DNA from: Oscillospiraceae bacterium
GTDB taxonomy: Bacteria; Bacillota; Clostridia; UBA1381; UBA9506
Direction of reading: 5' to 3'
Assembly: GCA_015068905.1 (NCBI GenBank)
Contig: SVJQ01000010.1
Span: forward strand, 1 to 57,022
Length of the DNA stretch: 57,022 bases
Both the position numbers and the translations under genes were made by a program. How positions within the stretch are numbered: position 1 is the first letter of the stretch; each line of letters opens with the position of its first letter. Positions 26,683-36,104 of this stretch are shown here, one piece after another. Under the pieces are notes generated by a model. It ran no database searches and was not told the DNA's origin. It saw only the letters and a program-made list of their open reading frames with translations.

Positions 26683-27327
26683 TTAAAACTTTGCTTTAAA
26701 GTCACGAACTGCCTGTGCAGGGTCTTCGCTTCCGAAAACAGCACTACCGGCAACGATAACGTTTGCACCTGCAGAGATGGGAGATTCAACGTTGGTAAGG
26801 TAAATACCGCCGTCAACCTGAATATCAAAATCAGGACCTAACAGCTTTCTTGCCTCGCGGATTTTCGGCTCCACATCGCTGATATAGCTCTGACCGCCAA
26901 AGCCTGCATATACAGTCATTAACAGCAGCATATCAATCTTGTCAAAATAAGGAACAGCACGGGAGAGGTCTGCATCGGGGTTCAGGGCAAGGCCTGCTTT
27001 TTTGCCTAATGCGTGAATCTGGTCTAAGGTTTCACCGATATTGCTGTCACATTCAACGTGAATGGTGATGATGTCAGCCCCTGCCTTTGCAAAGGACTCA
27101 ACATATTTATGAGGCTCACTAATCATCAGGTGGGTATCAAAAACCATATTGCTGTGCTTGCGAAGACCTGCAAGTACAGTAGTACCAAAGGAAAGATTGG
27201 GAACCAGATGACCGTCCATAACATCTAAATGGAGGTATTCTGCCCCTGCTTTTTCAATGGCGCTGACTTCTTCGCCCAACTTTGAAAAATCTGCCGCAAG
27301 AAGCGACGGTGCTAATTTAATTGACAT
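26683..27327 (-). CDS. rpe: Ribulose-phosphate 3-epimerase
   Basis: Interconverts ribulose-5-phosphate and xylulose-5-phosphate in the pentose phosphate pathway. TIM barrel of about 214 residues with LAPSLLAADF, HLDVMDGHLVPNLSFG (metal site), DTHLMI, VYAGFGGQ and QVDGGI. An in-frame ATG three codons earlier (27336) lies only two bases after AGG, so MSIKLAPS at 27327 is the likelier start. It sits 10 bases after rsgA. Confidence 0.95.
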   Translation of the reverse strand: MSIKLAPSLLAADFSKLGEEVSAIEKAGAEYLHLDVMDGHLVPNLSFGTTVLAGLRKHSNMVFDTHLMISEPHKYVESFAKAGADIITIHVECDSNIGETLDQIHALGKKAGLALNPDADLSRAVPYFDKIDMLLLMTVYAGFGGQSYISDVEPKIREARKLLGPDFDIQVDGGIYLTNVESPISAGANVIVAGSAVFGSEDPAQAVRDFKAKF

Positions 27328-27346
27328 AGTGATCATAACCTTTCTT

Positions 27347-28231
27347 TTACTTTATTTCCCAGGGTTTAATTTGTTTTAACTCCTGATATAATGCTTGATA
27401 ACTTTCATAACGCTCCGGGGCAATTTTGCCCTCAGAGAGTGCCGCTTTAACGGCGCAATCCGGCTCAGCTATATGAGCGCAACCCACAAACCGGCAAGGC
27501 TCTTCTACCCTTTTTATTTCAGGAAAAAGATTAGCAAGTTCTGCTGCTGTCATTCCCTCAGTAGCGTAAGAAGAGAAACCGGGGGTATCAAACACAAAAC
27601 CGCCAAAGGGAAGCTCTAAAAGCTCTGTATGACGGGTTGTGTGCCTGCCGCGCTGAGTTTTATCGCTGACAGAGCCTGTTTCAAGAGAAAACTCTGCCGA
27701 CAGTCTGTTGATGAGGCTTGACTTTCCGACGCCGGAATTGCCGGCAAGAGCTGTTATTTTATCTTTTAAAACAGCTTTTAGGGCATCTAAACCTGTTTCT
27801 TCCTTAGCACTTGTCATAATAACGGTATAGCCCGTTGTCTCATAGATGCGCTTAATGTCAGAAGCCCGCTTTTCATCAAGGTCTTGTTTGTTGATGCAAA
27901 TTACCGGCAAAACACCGGCAGCTTCTGCCGTGACGGTCAGCTGGTCAGCCATTAAAAGGCTGGATTCCGGATTTTTCACCGAAATGGTAACCACCAACTG
28001 GTCAATGTTTGCGACCGGCGGACGGATAAAGGCATTCTTACGGGGCAGAATCTCATCCACACTACCCTTTGTTCTGTCTTCCTCCGTCAATGTAATCCGC
28101 ACCAAATCGCCAACCATAGGGCTTTCTCCACCCTTGCGAAAGCGACCTCTGGCACGGCACTCAATCAGTCCTTCCGGGGTTTTCACATAGTAAAAACCGC
28201 CGATTCCTTTTACAATCGTTCCCTTTAACAT
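27347..28231 (-). CDS. rsgA: Ribosome small subunit GTPase RsgA
   Basis: Circularly permuted GTPase that checks late 30S assembly. About 294 residues: OB domain (LKGTIVKGIGGFYYV), then G4 (NKQD), G1 (GNSGVGKSSLINRL), G3 (DTPGFSSY), and the C-terminal zinc site C-x5-C-x-H-x5-C in CRFVGCAHIAEPDC. I start at the ATG at 28231, whose ribosome site AGGTTGAG overlaps the prkC stop; the frame is open for 40 more codons upstream but that stretch encodes nothing like RsgA. Translationally coupled to prkC. Confidence 0.94.
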   Translation of the reverse strand: MLKGTIVKGIGGFYYVKTPEGLIECRARGRFRKGGESPMVGDLVRITLTEEDRTKGSVDEILPRKNAFIRPPVANIDQLVVTISVKNPESSLLMADQLTVTAEAAGVLPVICINKQDLDEKRASDIKRIYETTGYTVIMTSAKEETGLDALKAVLKDKITALAGNSGVGKSSLINRLSAEFSLETGSVSDKTQRGRHTTRHTELLELPFGGFVFDTPGFSSYATEGMTAAELANLFPEIKRVEEPCRFVGCAHIAEPDCAVKAALSEGKIAPERYESYQALYQELKQIKPWEIK

Positions 28232-28235
28232 AGGC

Positions 28236-30026
28236 TCAACCTGCATTAGGTGATACAATCGCCGGTATTGATGGTTTTGACTCTGAACCCGTGGACGGTG
28301 TATCTGGCTCGGACGGCTCATCCGGTTCACTTGCAGGGCCGGATGAAACACGGATGTCTATCTCTGTTCCTTTAAGTACTTCTATGCCGGAGCTGGGGCT
28401 TTGACCAAAAACTGTGCCCTTAGGCTTGCTACTGGTTGCTTCCACAATCTTACCAACAGTCAAGTCAGCATCTTCAACAACAAGTTTCGCCTCTTCCAGC
28501 GTCATACCGGAAAGTTTGGGCACCAAAGCAGTACTCTTACCCTCGCTGACATATAAGGTAACGGTTGTTGCCTCATCAATGATGGTGTCAGCAGTCGGTG
28601 TCTGGCGGATAACTTCCCCTTCGGGGATGGTTGCACTTTGTTCCTTCACGATGGTAAAAGTAATATTCTTGCCGCGTAAAAAGTTTTCTGCGTCAATGTC
28701 GCGATAGCCTACAAGGTTTTTCATAGGAAAGCCACCCTTACCAAGGCTGACAACGACTTCAATAACTGTATCCTCTTTAACCTTTGCGTCTTTTTCCGGG
28801 CTTTGAGAAATGATTGTATCCTTGTCTACTGACTCGTTTTCTTCTTCTTTAATTTCAATTTCGAGGTTTGCTTGTTCAAGAGCTTCCTCTGCTTCTTCAA
28901 GCGTCATACCCACAAGATCAGGCACTATGACTTTAGAGGGCGCATTTAACAAGCCTGCCACCAATTTGCCACCAAAGAACAGCATAACCACCAGCACAAG
29001 GCCTGCCAGAATACCGGCAATGATTGGCAACGCACGGCTCTTCTTTTTGTCGCCTTGGCGGGCGATAAACATCTCTTCCGGCATTGATTTTTCCTGTTGT
29101 TTCACATTGACATTGCTGCGTGTACCGGTTCTGCCTCCACTCTCGCCTGTAACCACCGGCGTAGCTGTGGTAACACTGTAGATAAGGTCGCTGTAATCAA
29201 CCTTGCCGCCTAAGTATACCTTCTTAAGGTCAACCATCAGTTGTGCAACTGAATCATAACGCAGGCTCTGCTCCTTGCGCATAGCTCTGCCGATAACGTT
29301 TTCAAGAGATTCGGGAATATCAGGGTTGATTGAACTGGGCGCCTCCGCATCCTTTTCAATATGCTGCATAGCAATGGCAATGGCAGAATCGCCTAAAAAA
29401 GGAAGTTTGCCGGTGACCATTTCATACAGCACAACGCCTAATGAATAGATGTCGGTCTTATTATCCATATAACCGCCACGAGCCTGTTCGGGTGAAAAAT
29501 AATGCACACTTCCCATAGTGGCGTTACCCGTTGTGATGGTGCTTGAGCTCATTACCTTGGCAATGCCGAAGTCGGTAATTTTAAGCGTTCCCTCACGGGT
29601 AATCAGAATATTATGGGGTTTAATGTCTTTATGAATAATGCCCTTTTTATGGGCGTGGTCAAGACCCGAGCAAATTTGCCCTGCATAATCCACCGCCTCA
29701 CGCCAGGGGATGATCCCTTTTGCGTCAATATACTGTTTTAAGGTCACACCCTCTACATATTCCATAACTATGTAGTCAAGGTCTTCCTCCTGAACAACAT
29801 CATAAATAGATACAATGTTGGGGTGAGACAGGCTGCCGGCAGACTGAGCTTCTGCCTTGAAGCGAGCCAGAAATTCTTTATCCTCTCTGAATTCAGGGCG
29901 CAGAACTTTTAATGCAACATAACGATTGAGTACCAGACATTTTGCCTTGTAGACAATTGCCATACCGCCCTTACCTATGGTTTCAACTATTTCATATCGG
30001 TTTCCGATTAATGTCCCGTTTGTCAT
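28236..30026 (-). CDS. prkC: Ser/Thr protein kinase with PASTA repeats (PrkC/PknB)
   Basis: 596 residues. The cytoplasmic Hanks-type kinase (about 10-270) has GKGGMAIVYKA, VALKVLRPE, HKDIKPHNIL and DFGIAKV. The catalytic loop reads HKD where HRD is most common. A basic juxtamembrane stretch, one membrane segment (about 333-357) and three extracellular PASTA repeats (VPDLVGMTLEEAEEALEQAN, then GYRDIDAENFLRGK, then VPKLSGMTLEEAKLVVEDA) follow. The tail is rich in Pro, Ser and Glu. PASTA domains sense muropeptide or lipid II; the kinase controls growth, division and spore germination. It overlaps its phosphatase stp by 4 bases. Confidence 0.96.
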   Translation of the reverse strand: MTNGTLIGNRYEIVETIGKGGMAIVYKAKCLVLNRYVALKVLRPEFREDKEFLARFKAEAQSAGSLSHPNIVSIYDVVQEEDLDYIVMEYVEGVTLKQYIDAKGIIPWREAVDYAGQICSGLDHAHKKGIIHKDIKPHNILITREGTLKITDFGIAKVMSSSTITTGNATMGSVHYFSPEQARGGYMDNKTDIYSLGVVLYEMVTGKLPFLGDSAIAIAMQHIEKDAEAPSSINPDIPESLENVIGRAMRKEQSLRYDSVAQLMVDLKKVYLGGKVDYSDLIYSVTTATPVVTGESGGRTGTRSNVNVKQQEKSMPEEMFIARQGDKKKSRALPIIAGILAGLVLVVMLFFGGKLVAGLLNAPSKVIVPDLVGMTLEEAEEALEQANLEIEIKEEENESVDKDTIISQSPEKDAKVKEDTVIEVVVSLGKGGFPMKNLVGYRDIDAENFLRGKNITFTIVKEQSATIPEGEVIRQTPTADTIIDEATTVTLYVSEGKSTALVPKLSGMTLEEAKLVVEDADLTVGKIVEATSSKPKGTVFGQSPSSGIEVLKGTEIDIRVSSGPASEPDEPSEPDTPSTGSESKPSIPAIVSPNAG

Positions 30027-30805
30027 GCCAAATCACAATCCTTTCCACAAAATTCTGATTCTTTAGCCAGCAGTACGGCTGTAATGTTATCAAAGCCGCC
30101 TTTTTCGTTGGCAGAAGCTATAAGCTTTTCTGCCAAACCAGTAAGTGAATCACTTTGCTTTTCCGTTAAGATTTCTATCAGTTCGGGATCGGAAAGCATA
30201 TTGGTTAACCCATCGCTGCACAAAAGCACCAAATCACCGGGCAGAACAGTAAACTCATACAAGTCAATTTCCACACCGGAATCTGTACCGAGTGCACGGG
30301 TAATGACATTCTTCTGCGGATGGTGTGCCGCCTCTTCAGCCGTTATCTGACCAATTTTAACAAGCTCATGCACAAGAGAATGGTCTGTTGTAATCTGATG
30401 AAGCTGGCCGCCCCTAAGCACATAAGCACGGGAATCACCCACATGAGCAACAAAGCCCTTATCGTCAAAAATCAGGCACATTGTTACCGTTGTGCCCATG
30501 CCGCCAAGGGACTGTTCTTCCTGACTTTTCTGATAGATCTGCCGATTCGCTTTTTTAACAGCCGTAACAAGCATATCTTTAATATCAGAACCGGTCATGC
30601 CGCCAAAGCAACGCTCGTTCACAGCATCGCGGATTTCGCAGATCGCCATGGTGCTGGCAACCTCACCGGCTTGGTGACCACCCATGCCGTCTGCTACAAC
30701 GGCATATATTGCTTCGCATTCTTTATTATAATCTGAAATATAATAACCGTCCTCATTGATTGGGCGGGTACGGCCTAAATCCGTACAGCCTCCCCCGTTT
30801 AACAT
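30023..30805 (-). CDS. stp: PP2C-type Ser/Thr phosphatase (Stp/PrpC)
   Basis: 260 residues. Removes phosphate from PrkC and its targets, Mn-dependent. PPM motifs: GGCTDLGRTRPINEDGYYIS in sense at the start, VADGMGGHQAGEVAS, VGDSRAYVLRGG, DHSLVHELVKIG, LLCSDGLTNM and GGFDNITAVLL, with all metal-binding aspartates in place. Stop and prkC start share ATGA. It lies 9 bases after rlmN. Confidence 0.95.
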   Translation of the reverse strand: MLNGGGCTDLGRTRPINEDGYYISDYNKECEAIYAVVADGMGGHQAGEVASTMAICEIRDAVNERCFGGMTGSDIKDMLVTAVKKANRQIYQKSQEEQSLGGMGTTVTMCLIFDDKGFVAHVGDSRAYVLRGGQLHQITTDHSLVHELVKIGQITAEEAAHHPQKNVITRALGTDSGVEIDLYEFTVLPGDLVLLCSDGLTNMLSDPELIEILTEKQSDSLTGLAEKLIASANEKGGFDNITAVLLAKESEFCGKDCDLA

Positions 30806-30814
30806 GGAATCACC

Positions 30815-31852
30815 TCATTCCGTTTTCTGCTTCTCAATTTCATGCTTAAGCTGACCACAGGCAGCACTGATGTCCGCCCCCAGTTCACGGCGCACCGTTG
30901 CCGAAACACCGCTATCGGTCAGATAGTCTACAAATTTTTTCACGGCATCTCTGCCGCTTTTATAAAACCCTTCCCGGGCATTATTGATAGGAATCACATT
31001 GACATGGTACAAAAGTCCGTCGAACAAACGCATCAGCTCTTTTGCATGGTCCACGCTGTCATTGGCACCTCTATTTAACGCATACTCAACCGTAATGCGT
31101 CTGCCCGTTGCCGCCTGATAAGCCCTAAGGGCTGAAACAAGCTTGTTGAGAGGATACTTTTTATTGACAGGCATCATTTCGCTTCGCTCACTATCAAAGG
31201 GCGAATGCACTGAAACCGCCAGATTGATTGGTAGCTTTTTTTCTGCCAATAGAATTATTTTATCACATAATCCGCAAGTTGACAAGGTAAAATGTCGATA
31301 TCCTATGTTAAGACCTTTGTCACTTGTGGCAATCTCCATAAACTTTAAAACCTGCTCTAAATTATCAAGGGGTTCACCCATACCCATAAAGACAATGTTG
31401 CCGATTCGTTTCTCTAAATCTTGCTGAGCAACTAAAATCTGCCCCATAATTTCACCGGCAGAAAGGTCACGGCTTTTGCCACCTACAGCAGAGGCACAAA
31501 AGCGGCAGCCCATATTACATCCTGCCTGAGTTGACAGACAAATAGTAGTGCCGTGATGATAGCTCATAACAACACTTTCTATCACCTCACCGTCAAAAAG
31601 GCGAAAGGCATATTTCACCGTGCCGTCAACAGAGACCTGCTTTCTTGCAATTTGAGGTAAGTCCATTGTGCAGTTCTCTTCTAAAACGTTACGAAAAGCT
31701 TTAGACAGATTCGTCATATCCTCAAAGCTTTTTGCACCGCTGTATAACCAGGAAAAAACCTGCTTCCCCCGAAAGGACTTTTCGCCCAAAGACTCGCAAA
31801 GGCTGCAGATTTCCTGTTCTGTCATACTATATAAATCAAATCTCTCAGCCAT
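30815..31852 (-). CDS. rlmN: Dual-specificity 23S rRNA/tRNA adenine-C2 methyltransferase RlmN
   Basis: 345 residues, radical-SAM enzyme making m2A at A2503 of 23S rRNA and position 37 of some tRNAs. The CxxxCxxC cluster is in CNMGCRFC, the substrate cysteine is near the C-terminus (SAACGQL), and GEPLDN is the SAM motif. N-terminal accessory helical domain is present (KSFRGKQVFSWLY). It overlaps the rsmB stop by 8 bases. Confidence 0.96.
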   Translation of the reverse strand: MAERFDLYSMTEQEICSLCESLGEKSFRGKQVFSWLYSGAKSFEDMTNLSKAFRNVLEENCTMDLPQIARKQVSVDGTVKYAFRLFDGEVIESVVMSYHHGTTICLSTQAGCNMGCRFCASAVGGKSRDLSAGEIMGQILVAQQDLEKRIGNIVFMGMGEPLDNLEQVLKFMEIATSDKGLNIGYRHFTLSTCGLCDKIILLAEKKLPINLAVSVHSPFDSERSEMMPVNKKYPLNKLVSALRAYQAATGRRITVEYALNRGANDSVDHAKELMRLFDGLLYHVNVIPINNAREGFYKSGRDAVKKFVDYLTDSGVSATVRRELGADISAACGQLKHEIEKQKTE

Positions 31853-33167
31853 GATTTCTCCTTCTCAGTTTGGCAATAAAAAATCCGTCGCCCCCATCTT
31901 TGGTGGGATAAAAGGTGCCCATGCCGGTTTGCAAAATTTCTTTTGCTTTTCCGATGATGTGAGGACTTTCAATGGGCATCAGTTCAAAATCTGCCTGATT
32001 CTTTAAAAATGTCAACACTTGATGTTCATTTTCATCAGGATTGATGGTACAAGTGCTGTATACCATTTCCCCACCGGGTTTTAAAAAGTCGGCACAGTGA
32101 CTCAGAATGTTTTTTTGAATCATAACTAGCTCTGCAAAATCCGTCAGCTCCGGTTTATATTTAATATCCGGTCTGCGGCGAATGACGCCAAGGCCTGAGC
32201 AGGGCGCGTCAATTAAAATTTTATCTGCCTGATTGGAAAACGCATATTGCGAAGCATCTGCAGGCTGGGTTTTTATAATGTTAAGCCCCAAACGATTCGC
32301 ACTCTCCATAACGGATAAAAGCCTTTTCTCGTATAAATCCAGCGCTAAAATCTCGCCTTGATTGTCCATCAGTTCGGCAAGATGTGTTGTCTTACCGCCC
32401 GGTGCGGCACAAACATCATAGCAAACCTCGCCCGGCTTTGGTGCAAGGGCTAAAGCTGCAAGCTGTGCACTCTGGTCCTGCACGGTAAAAAGACCTTCTT
32501 TGTAGGAAGCAAGCTTTTGTACACCGCCGCTTTCAAACAGCAGACTACAATCGGACAATGCACCCTCAGACACACTGACGCCTTCATCACATAAACACTT
32601 TATAAGGTCTTCTTTCGTGGTTCTATATGTATTGACGCGAACACAAAGAGAAGGTGCCGTTTGGTTTTCTGCCATGATTTCTTCTGCCCGTTCTGCCCCA
32701 AAGGTGCTAAGGAGCCAGCAAGCCAAAGAAACAGGGTGAGAATAGCGGACAGAAAGTGCCTCTGTCCCCTGACCGGTTGGCAAATTCAAAGGTTCTTTTG
32801 CAGCTTTACGCAAAATGGCGTTGATAAACCCACGGGACTTTCCTGCATAGCGACCGGCAAGCTTTACCGATTCATTCACCGCTGCGCTTTCAGGAATCTT
32901 GTCCATATAATAAAGCTGATACATCCCCAAACGCAGAATGCACAGAACAAAAGGCGCAAGCTTTTTTAGCTTAACAGACGAAAAACGGGCAATCACATAG
33001 TCTAAGGTCAGCTTATGCTGCATAACGCCATAAGTCAGTTCCTTGGCAAAGGCGGCATCCCGCTCGTTCACACCTTCTGTATGGTTCTTGAAGCTGATGT
33101 TTAAGTATGCGCCGTTCTTTTCGATATCATATAAAATTTTGAGGGCCAGCTCTCTGGGTGTTGCCAT
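31845..33167 (-). CDS. rsmB: 16S rRNA (cytosine-967-C5) methyltransferase RsmB
   Basis: 440 residues. An N-terminal NusB-like domain (about 1-140) and a C-terminal Rossmann methyltransferase with DVCAAPGGKTTHLAEL (SAM), DAPCSGLGVIRRRPD and the catalytic cysteine in VYSTCTINPDENE. I use ATG 33167 (GAGG eight bases upstream) instead of the TTG two codons earlier. First gene of an eight-gene operon running to 25227. Confidence 0.95.
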   Translation of the reverse strand: MATPRELALKILYDIEKNGAYLNISFKNHTEGVNERDAAFAKELTYGVMQHKLTLDYVIARFSSVKLKKLAPFVLCILRLGMYQLYYMDKIPESAAVNESVKLAGRYAGKSRGFINAILRKAAKEPLNLPTGQGTEALSVRYSHPVSLACWLLSTFGAERAEEIMAENQTAPSLCVRVNTYRTTKEDLIKCLCDEGVSVSEGALSDCSLLFESGGVQKLASYKEGLFTVQDQSAQLAALALAPKPGEVCYDVCAAPGGKTTHLAELMDNQGEILALDLYEKRLLSVMESANRLGLNIIKTQPADASQYAFSNQADKILIDAPCSGLGVIRRRPDIKYKPELTDFAELVMIQKNILSHCADFLKPGGEMVYSTCTINPDENEHQVLTFLKNQADFELMPIESPHIIGKAKEILQTGMGTFYPTKDGGDGFFIAKLRRRNHG

Positions 33168-33206
33168 AACCAAACCTCACAGTAGTCAGACTTATAATTA
33201 CAATAT

Positions 33207-33235
33207 ATTGTATCATATTTTTAATTAAAATTCAA
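33207..33235 (-). promoter_or_regulatory. Promoter of the rsmB operon
   Basis: Minus strand: TTGAAT (33230-33235), 17 bases, TACAAT (33207-33212). It starts the long rsmB-rlmN-stp-prkC-rsgA-rpe-thiN-HAD message. Confidence 0.78.
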
Positions 33236-33275
33236 TATATATGCCATATTTTGTTAGGCGTTTGGCGAAATTCTC

Positions 33276-33304
33276 TTGACCGGTTTTAAAAAATTGTATA
33301 TAAT
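33276..33304 (+). promoter_or_regulatory. Promoter of the HAD phosphatase gene
   Basis: TTGACC (33276-33281), 17 bases, TATAAT (33299-33304), about 50 bases upstream of the ATG; divergent from the rsmB promoter. Confidence 0.85.
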
Positions 33305-33351
33305 GTTTTAAGTCTTATTTGTTTATTATCTCAGAAAGGTTGTTATCGTGT

Positions 33352-34056
33352 ATGCAATATAATGCGATTTTGTTCGACCTAGACGGCACGCTTTTGCCAA
33401 TGGACTATGATGAATTTTCCCGGGGATATTTTCACCTGTTGACTAAAACCGTTGCCCCCTACGGCTACGAACCCAAGCCCTTTTTAGCCGCTATGATGCA
33501 AGGGGTTGAGGCAATGGTGAAGAATAACGGAGCTTCAAAGAATGCCACCGTTTTCTGGAAGGTCTTTGCAAGTATTTTAGGTGAAAAAATCCGTGAACTT
33601 GAACCTGTCCTTGATAAGTTTTATGAAACAGAGTTCCACAAAGCCAAAGCTCTGACAGGCAAAAACACCCTTGCAAAAGAAGCGGTTATGCTGGCAAGAG
33701 AAAAAGCTGACAAGGTTGTACTGGCTACCAACCCCCTCTTCCCTGCAAGTGCCATTCGCTCACGTCTTTCTTGGATAGGACTTGCACCTGACGCTTTCGA
33801 CCTTGTGACAGATTACGAATCCATTGGTTTTTGTAAACCAAACCCTGCGTATTTTACGAAAATTGCAGAAACATTAAACACTAGTCCTGATCAATGCTTA
33901 ATGATTGGCAATAATACAAAAGAAGATATGATAGCATCACACAAAGCAGGCATGGACGGTTACTTGGTCACCGATTGTCTGATTGCTGAAGAACCTGCTC
34001 CCGATTGCCCACAAGGCAGTTTTGTAGATTTAATAGAATACCTAAAAAATTTATAA
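33352..34056 (+). CDS. HAD-superfamily hydrolase
   Basis: About 234 residues from ATG 33352, with AGAAAGG 12 bases upstream; the frame is open 11 codons earlier without a better start. Motif I ILFDLDGTLLPMDYDEF near the N-terminus, motif II VLATNP, motif III lysine in FCKPNPAYF, and motif IV LMIGNNTKEDMIASHKAG. Subfamily I with a small helical cap between motifs I and II. Substrate unknown. Single-gene unit between its own promoter and a strong terminator. Confidence 0.87.
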   Translation: MQYNAILFDLDGTLLPMDYDEFSRGYFHLLTKTVAPYGYEPKPFLAAMMQGVEAMVKNNGASKNATVFWKVFASILGEKIRELEPVLDKFYETEFHKAKALTGKNTLAKEAVMLAREKADKVVLATNPLFPASAIRSRLSWIGLAPDAFDLVTDYESIGFCKPNPAYFTKIAETLNTSPDQCLMIGNNTKEDMIASHKAGMDGYLVTDCLIAEEPAPDCPQGSFVDLIEYLKNL

Positions 34057-34059
34057 AAC

Positions 34060-34096
34060 AAAAAGATGCTGCAACAAGTCGTTGCAGCATCTTTTT
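34060..34096. terminator. Bidirectional terminator
   Basis: Perfect 16-bp inverted repeat (34060-34075 with 34081-34096), 5-base loop, A and T tracts at the ends. It separates the plus-strand HAD gene from the minus-strand M42 cluster that ends at 34106. Confidence 0.94.
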
Positions 34097-34105
34097 CTAT
34101 TCAAA

Positions 34106-35095
34106 TTATAAAATTCCTTCTTCGGCAATCGCCAACGTCAGTGCAAGCACATTTTCAATATCGCTTTGCGCCACAGTTTCACCCGGTGTATGGATATACC
34201 GGGTGGGAACGGCAATGACGCCCGACGGTACGCCGCCACCAAACAAGTGAATCGCGCCGGCATCCGTCGCGCCCTGCGTCAAAACACCCATTTGATAATC
34301 AATCCCGTTTTTCTCACAAAGCTCTACCATTCTTTCGCGGACCACGGAATGTGCAATAAAGCCCCTATCCATCACTTTTATGATAGCGCCTTTTTTGAGT
34401 TCCAATGCTTTTTTATCCTCTGAGGGGACATCCCCCGTACGGGTTACATCCAAAACCACCGCATAATCCGGCTCAACATTATAAACTGCTGTTTTTGCAC
34501 CACGAAGACCCAGTTCCTCACTGACTGTGAAAACAAAATATAAATCATTTTCCTGCTTGGTCATTCGCTTAATGGTTTCAATCAAAACAAAACAACCAAA
34601 CCGGTCGTCTAATGCCTTTGAACGGATGCATCCGTTCTGTTCAGTATATTCACCCACAAAAACGCCGGCCTCACCAACAGGCACCAAAGCTTTGGCCTCT
34701 TCTTCAGTTTTAGCTCCTACATCTGCATAAAGCTGCTGCATTTTTAAGGTTTTTAAAATATCTGCTTTCCCGTCAGGTGCCAAAACTGCTTCAACACCAT
34801 TTAAAAAACGCACTCTTTGATATAACGATGCATAAGGGTCAACGCCCCCCAAAGCCGCAATATGCACCTGCCCTTTTTCACCGTGGCAAGTAGCAACTAC
34901 ACCGATTTCATCCATATGAGCCGCAAACATCAGTTTCTTTCCATTGCCCTTTTTATGAGCAATCAAATTGCCCATAACATCTGTTTCTACCGAGTCAACA
35001 TAGGGGCTGATTTCTTTTTCAATCAATTCTCTGATTTGTTTTTCACAGCCGGAGGGTGCCGGCGTCATACAAAGTTTTTCTAATAATTCAAACAT
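34106..35095 (-). CDS. M42 family aminopeptidase, paralogue 1
   Basis: 329 residues, cytosolic di-metal aminopeptidase of the TET/M42 type. Metal and catalytic motifs are complete: AAHMDEIG, KALDDRFG, VSEELGLRGAK (catalytic EE), LDVTRTGD and the last ligand in PTRYIHTPGE. Third and last of three tandem M42 genes; its start overlaps the stop of the middle paralogue by 8 bases. M42 enzymes assemble into tetrahedral dodecamers that trim short peptides; different paralogues can have different residue preferences. Confidence 0.93.
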   Translation of the reverse strand: MFELLEKLCMTPAPSGCEKQIRELIEKEISPYVDSVETDVMGNLIAHKKGNGKKLMFAAHMDEIGVVATCHGEKGQVHIAALGGVDPYASLYQRVRFLNGVEAVLAPDGKADILKTLKMQQLYADVGAKTEEEAKALVPVGEAGVFVGEYTEQNGCIRSKALDDRFGCFVLIETIKRMTKQENDLYFVFTVSEELGLRGAKTAVYNVEPDYAVVLDVTRTGDVPSEDKKALELKKGAIIKVMDRGFIAHSVVRERMVELCEKNGIDYQMGVLTQGATDAGAIHLFGGGVPSGVIAVPTRYIHTPGETVAQSDIENVLALTLAIAEEGIL

Positions 35096-36104
35096 TGTCT
35101 ACCTCCCGAATCAAAAGGCGCGCGGTTTCTCTGACCGCCTCGTAGTCTGACAGCGAAATCACGCTGGATGGTGAGTGAATATATCTTGCAGGAACCGAAA
35201 CAGACAGAGTCGGAACACCGCCTGCTGCCAGATGAATCGCCCCGGCATCATTACCGCCCGTTGCAGTTTGCTTAAACTGTACCATAATGCCGGCATCTGT
35301 TGCCAGCTTGTGGAGCTTTAAAACCAGCTCACGATTATAGACAGTAGTGCCGTCAATCAAAGACAGAGCAGCACCCCTGCCAAGTCGGGTGGACACGCCG
35401 GAAGCGTCTGTACCCGGTGTATCAGAGCAAGTTGTACCCTCCAAAACCAAAGCCAAATCCGGCTTCACACGTTTGGCGCAGACTTTTGCACCACGCAGGC
35501 CAACCTCTTCCTGCACTGTAAAGGCAAAACATACATTCCACGGGCAGGGCTCTTTTAAAAGTTCAAGCATAACAGAACAACCCACACGGTCGTCTAACGC
35601 TTTTGCCTTCATCAGGTTATCGCCAAAGGTCACAGTACGGCTTGCAAAGGCAATATAATCACCTACTGCCACCCGCTTTTCGGCATCCTTTTTATTTTCA
35701 GCGCCAATATCTACATATAATTCCTTCACCTTAGGTGCCTGCTTGCGTTCATCAGCTGTGAGCAGGTGAATGGCTTTTCGCCCAATGACGCCGTGAAGCT
35801 TTTGTTCACCCACCAGCACCCGCTTTGACACAAGCACTCTTGGGTCAATGCCACCGACGATTTTAAACTTTAAAAAGCCTTCCTCTGTAATGCGGCTGAC
35901 AATCAGCCCCACCTCATCCATATGGGCACAAAGCATTAAGGTTTTTTCCGTATCTTTGCTGCCCTTTTTAAATGCCAGCAGGTTTCCCATAGAGTCAATC
36001 TCTATCCTATCGCAAAAAGGTTCAACCTTTTCTTTAATAAACGAACGTACACAGTTTTCATTGCCGGAAACGCCCGAAAGGTTCGTCAATTCTGAAAGGT
36101 ACAT
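35088..36104 (-). CDS. M42 family aminopeptidase, paralogue 2
   Basis: 338 residues, same family as its neighbours. Motifs CAHMDEVG, KALDDRVG, VQEEVGLRGAK and PARYIHSP are intact. At the site where the other two paralogues read LDV or VDV it reads LEG, so a Glu replaces the Asp that bridges or binds the second metal; this may shift metal or substrate preference. It overlaps paralogue 3 by 19 bases and paralogue 1 by 8. Confidence 0.93.
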   Translation of the reverse strand: MYLSELTNLSGVSGNENCVRSFIKEKVEPFCDRIEIDSMGNLLAFKKGSKDTEKTLMLCAHMDEVGLIVSRITEEGFLKFKIVGGIDPRVLVSKRVLVGEQKLHGVIGRKAIHLLTADERKQAPKVKELYVDIGAENKKDAEKRVAVGDYIAFASRTVTFGDNLMKAKALDDRVGCSVMLELLKEPCPWNVCFAFTVQEEVGLRGAKVCAKRVKPDLALVLEGTTCSDTPGTDASGVSTRLGRGAALSLIDGTTVYNRELVLKLHKLATDAGIMVQFKQTATGGNDAGAIHLAAGGVPTLSVSVPARYIHSPSSVISLSDYEAVRETARLLIREVDNV

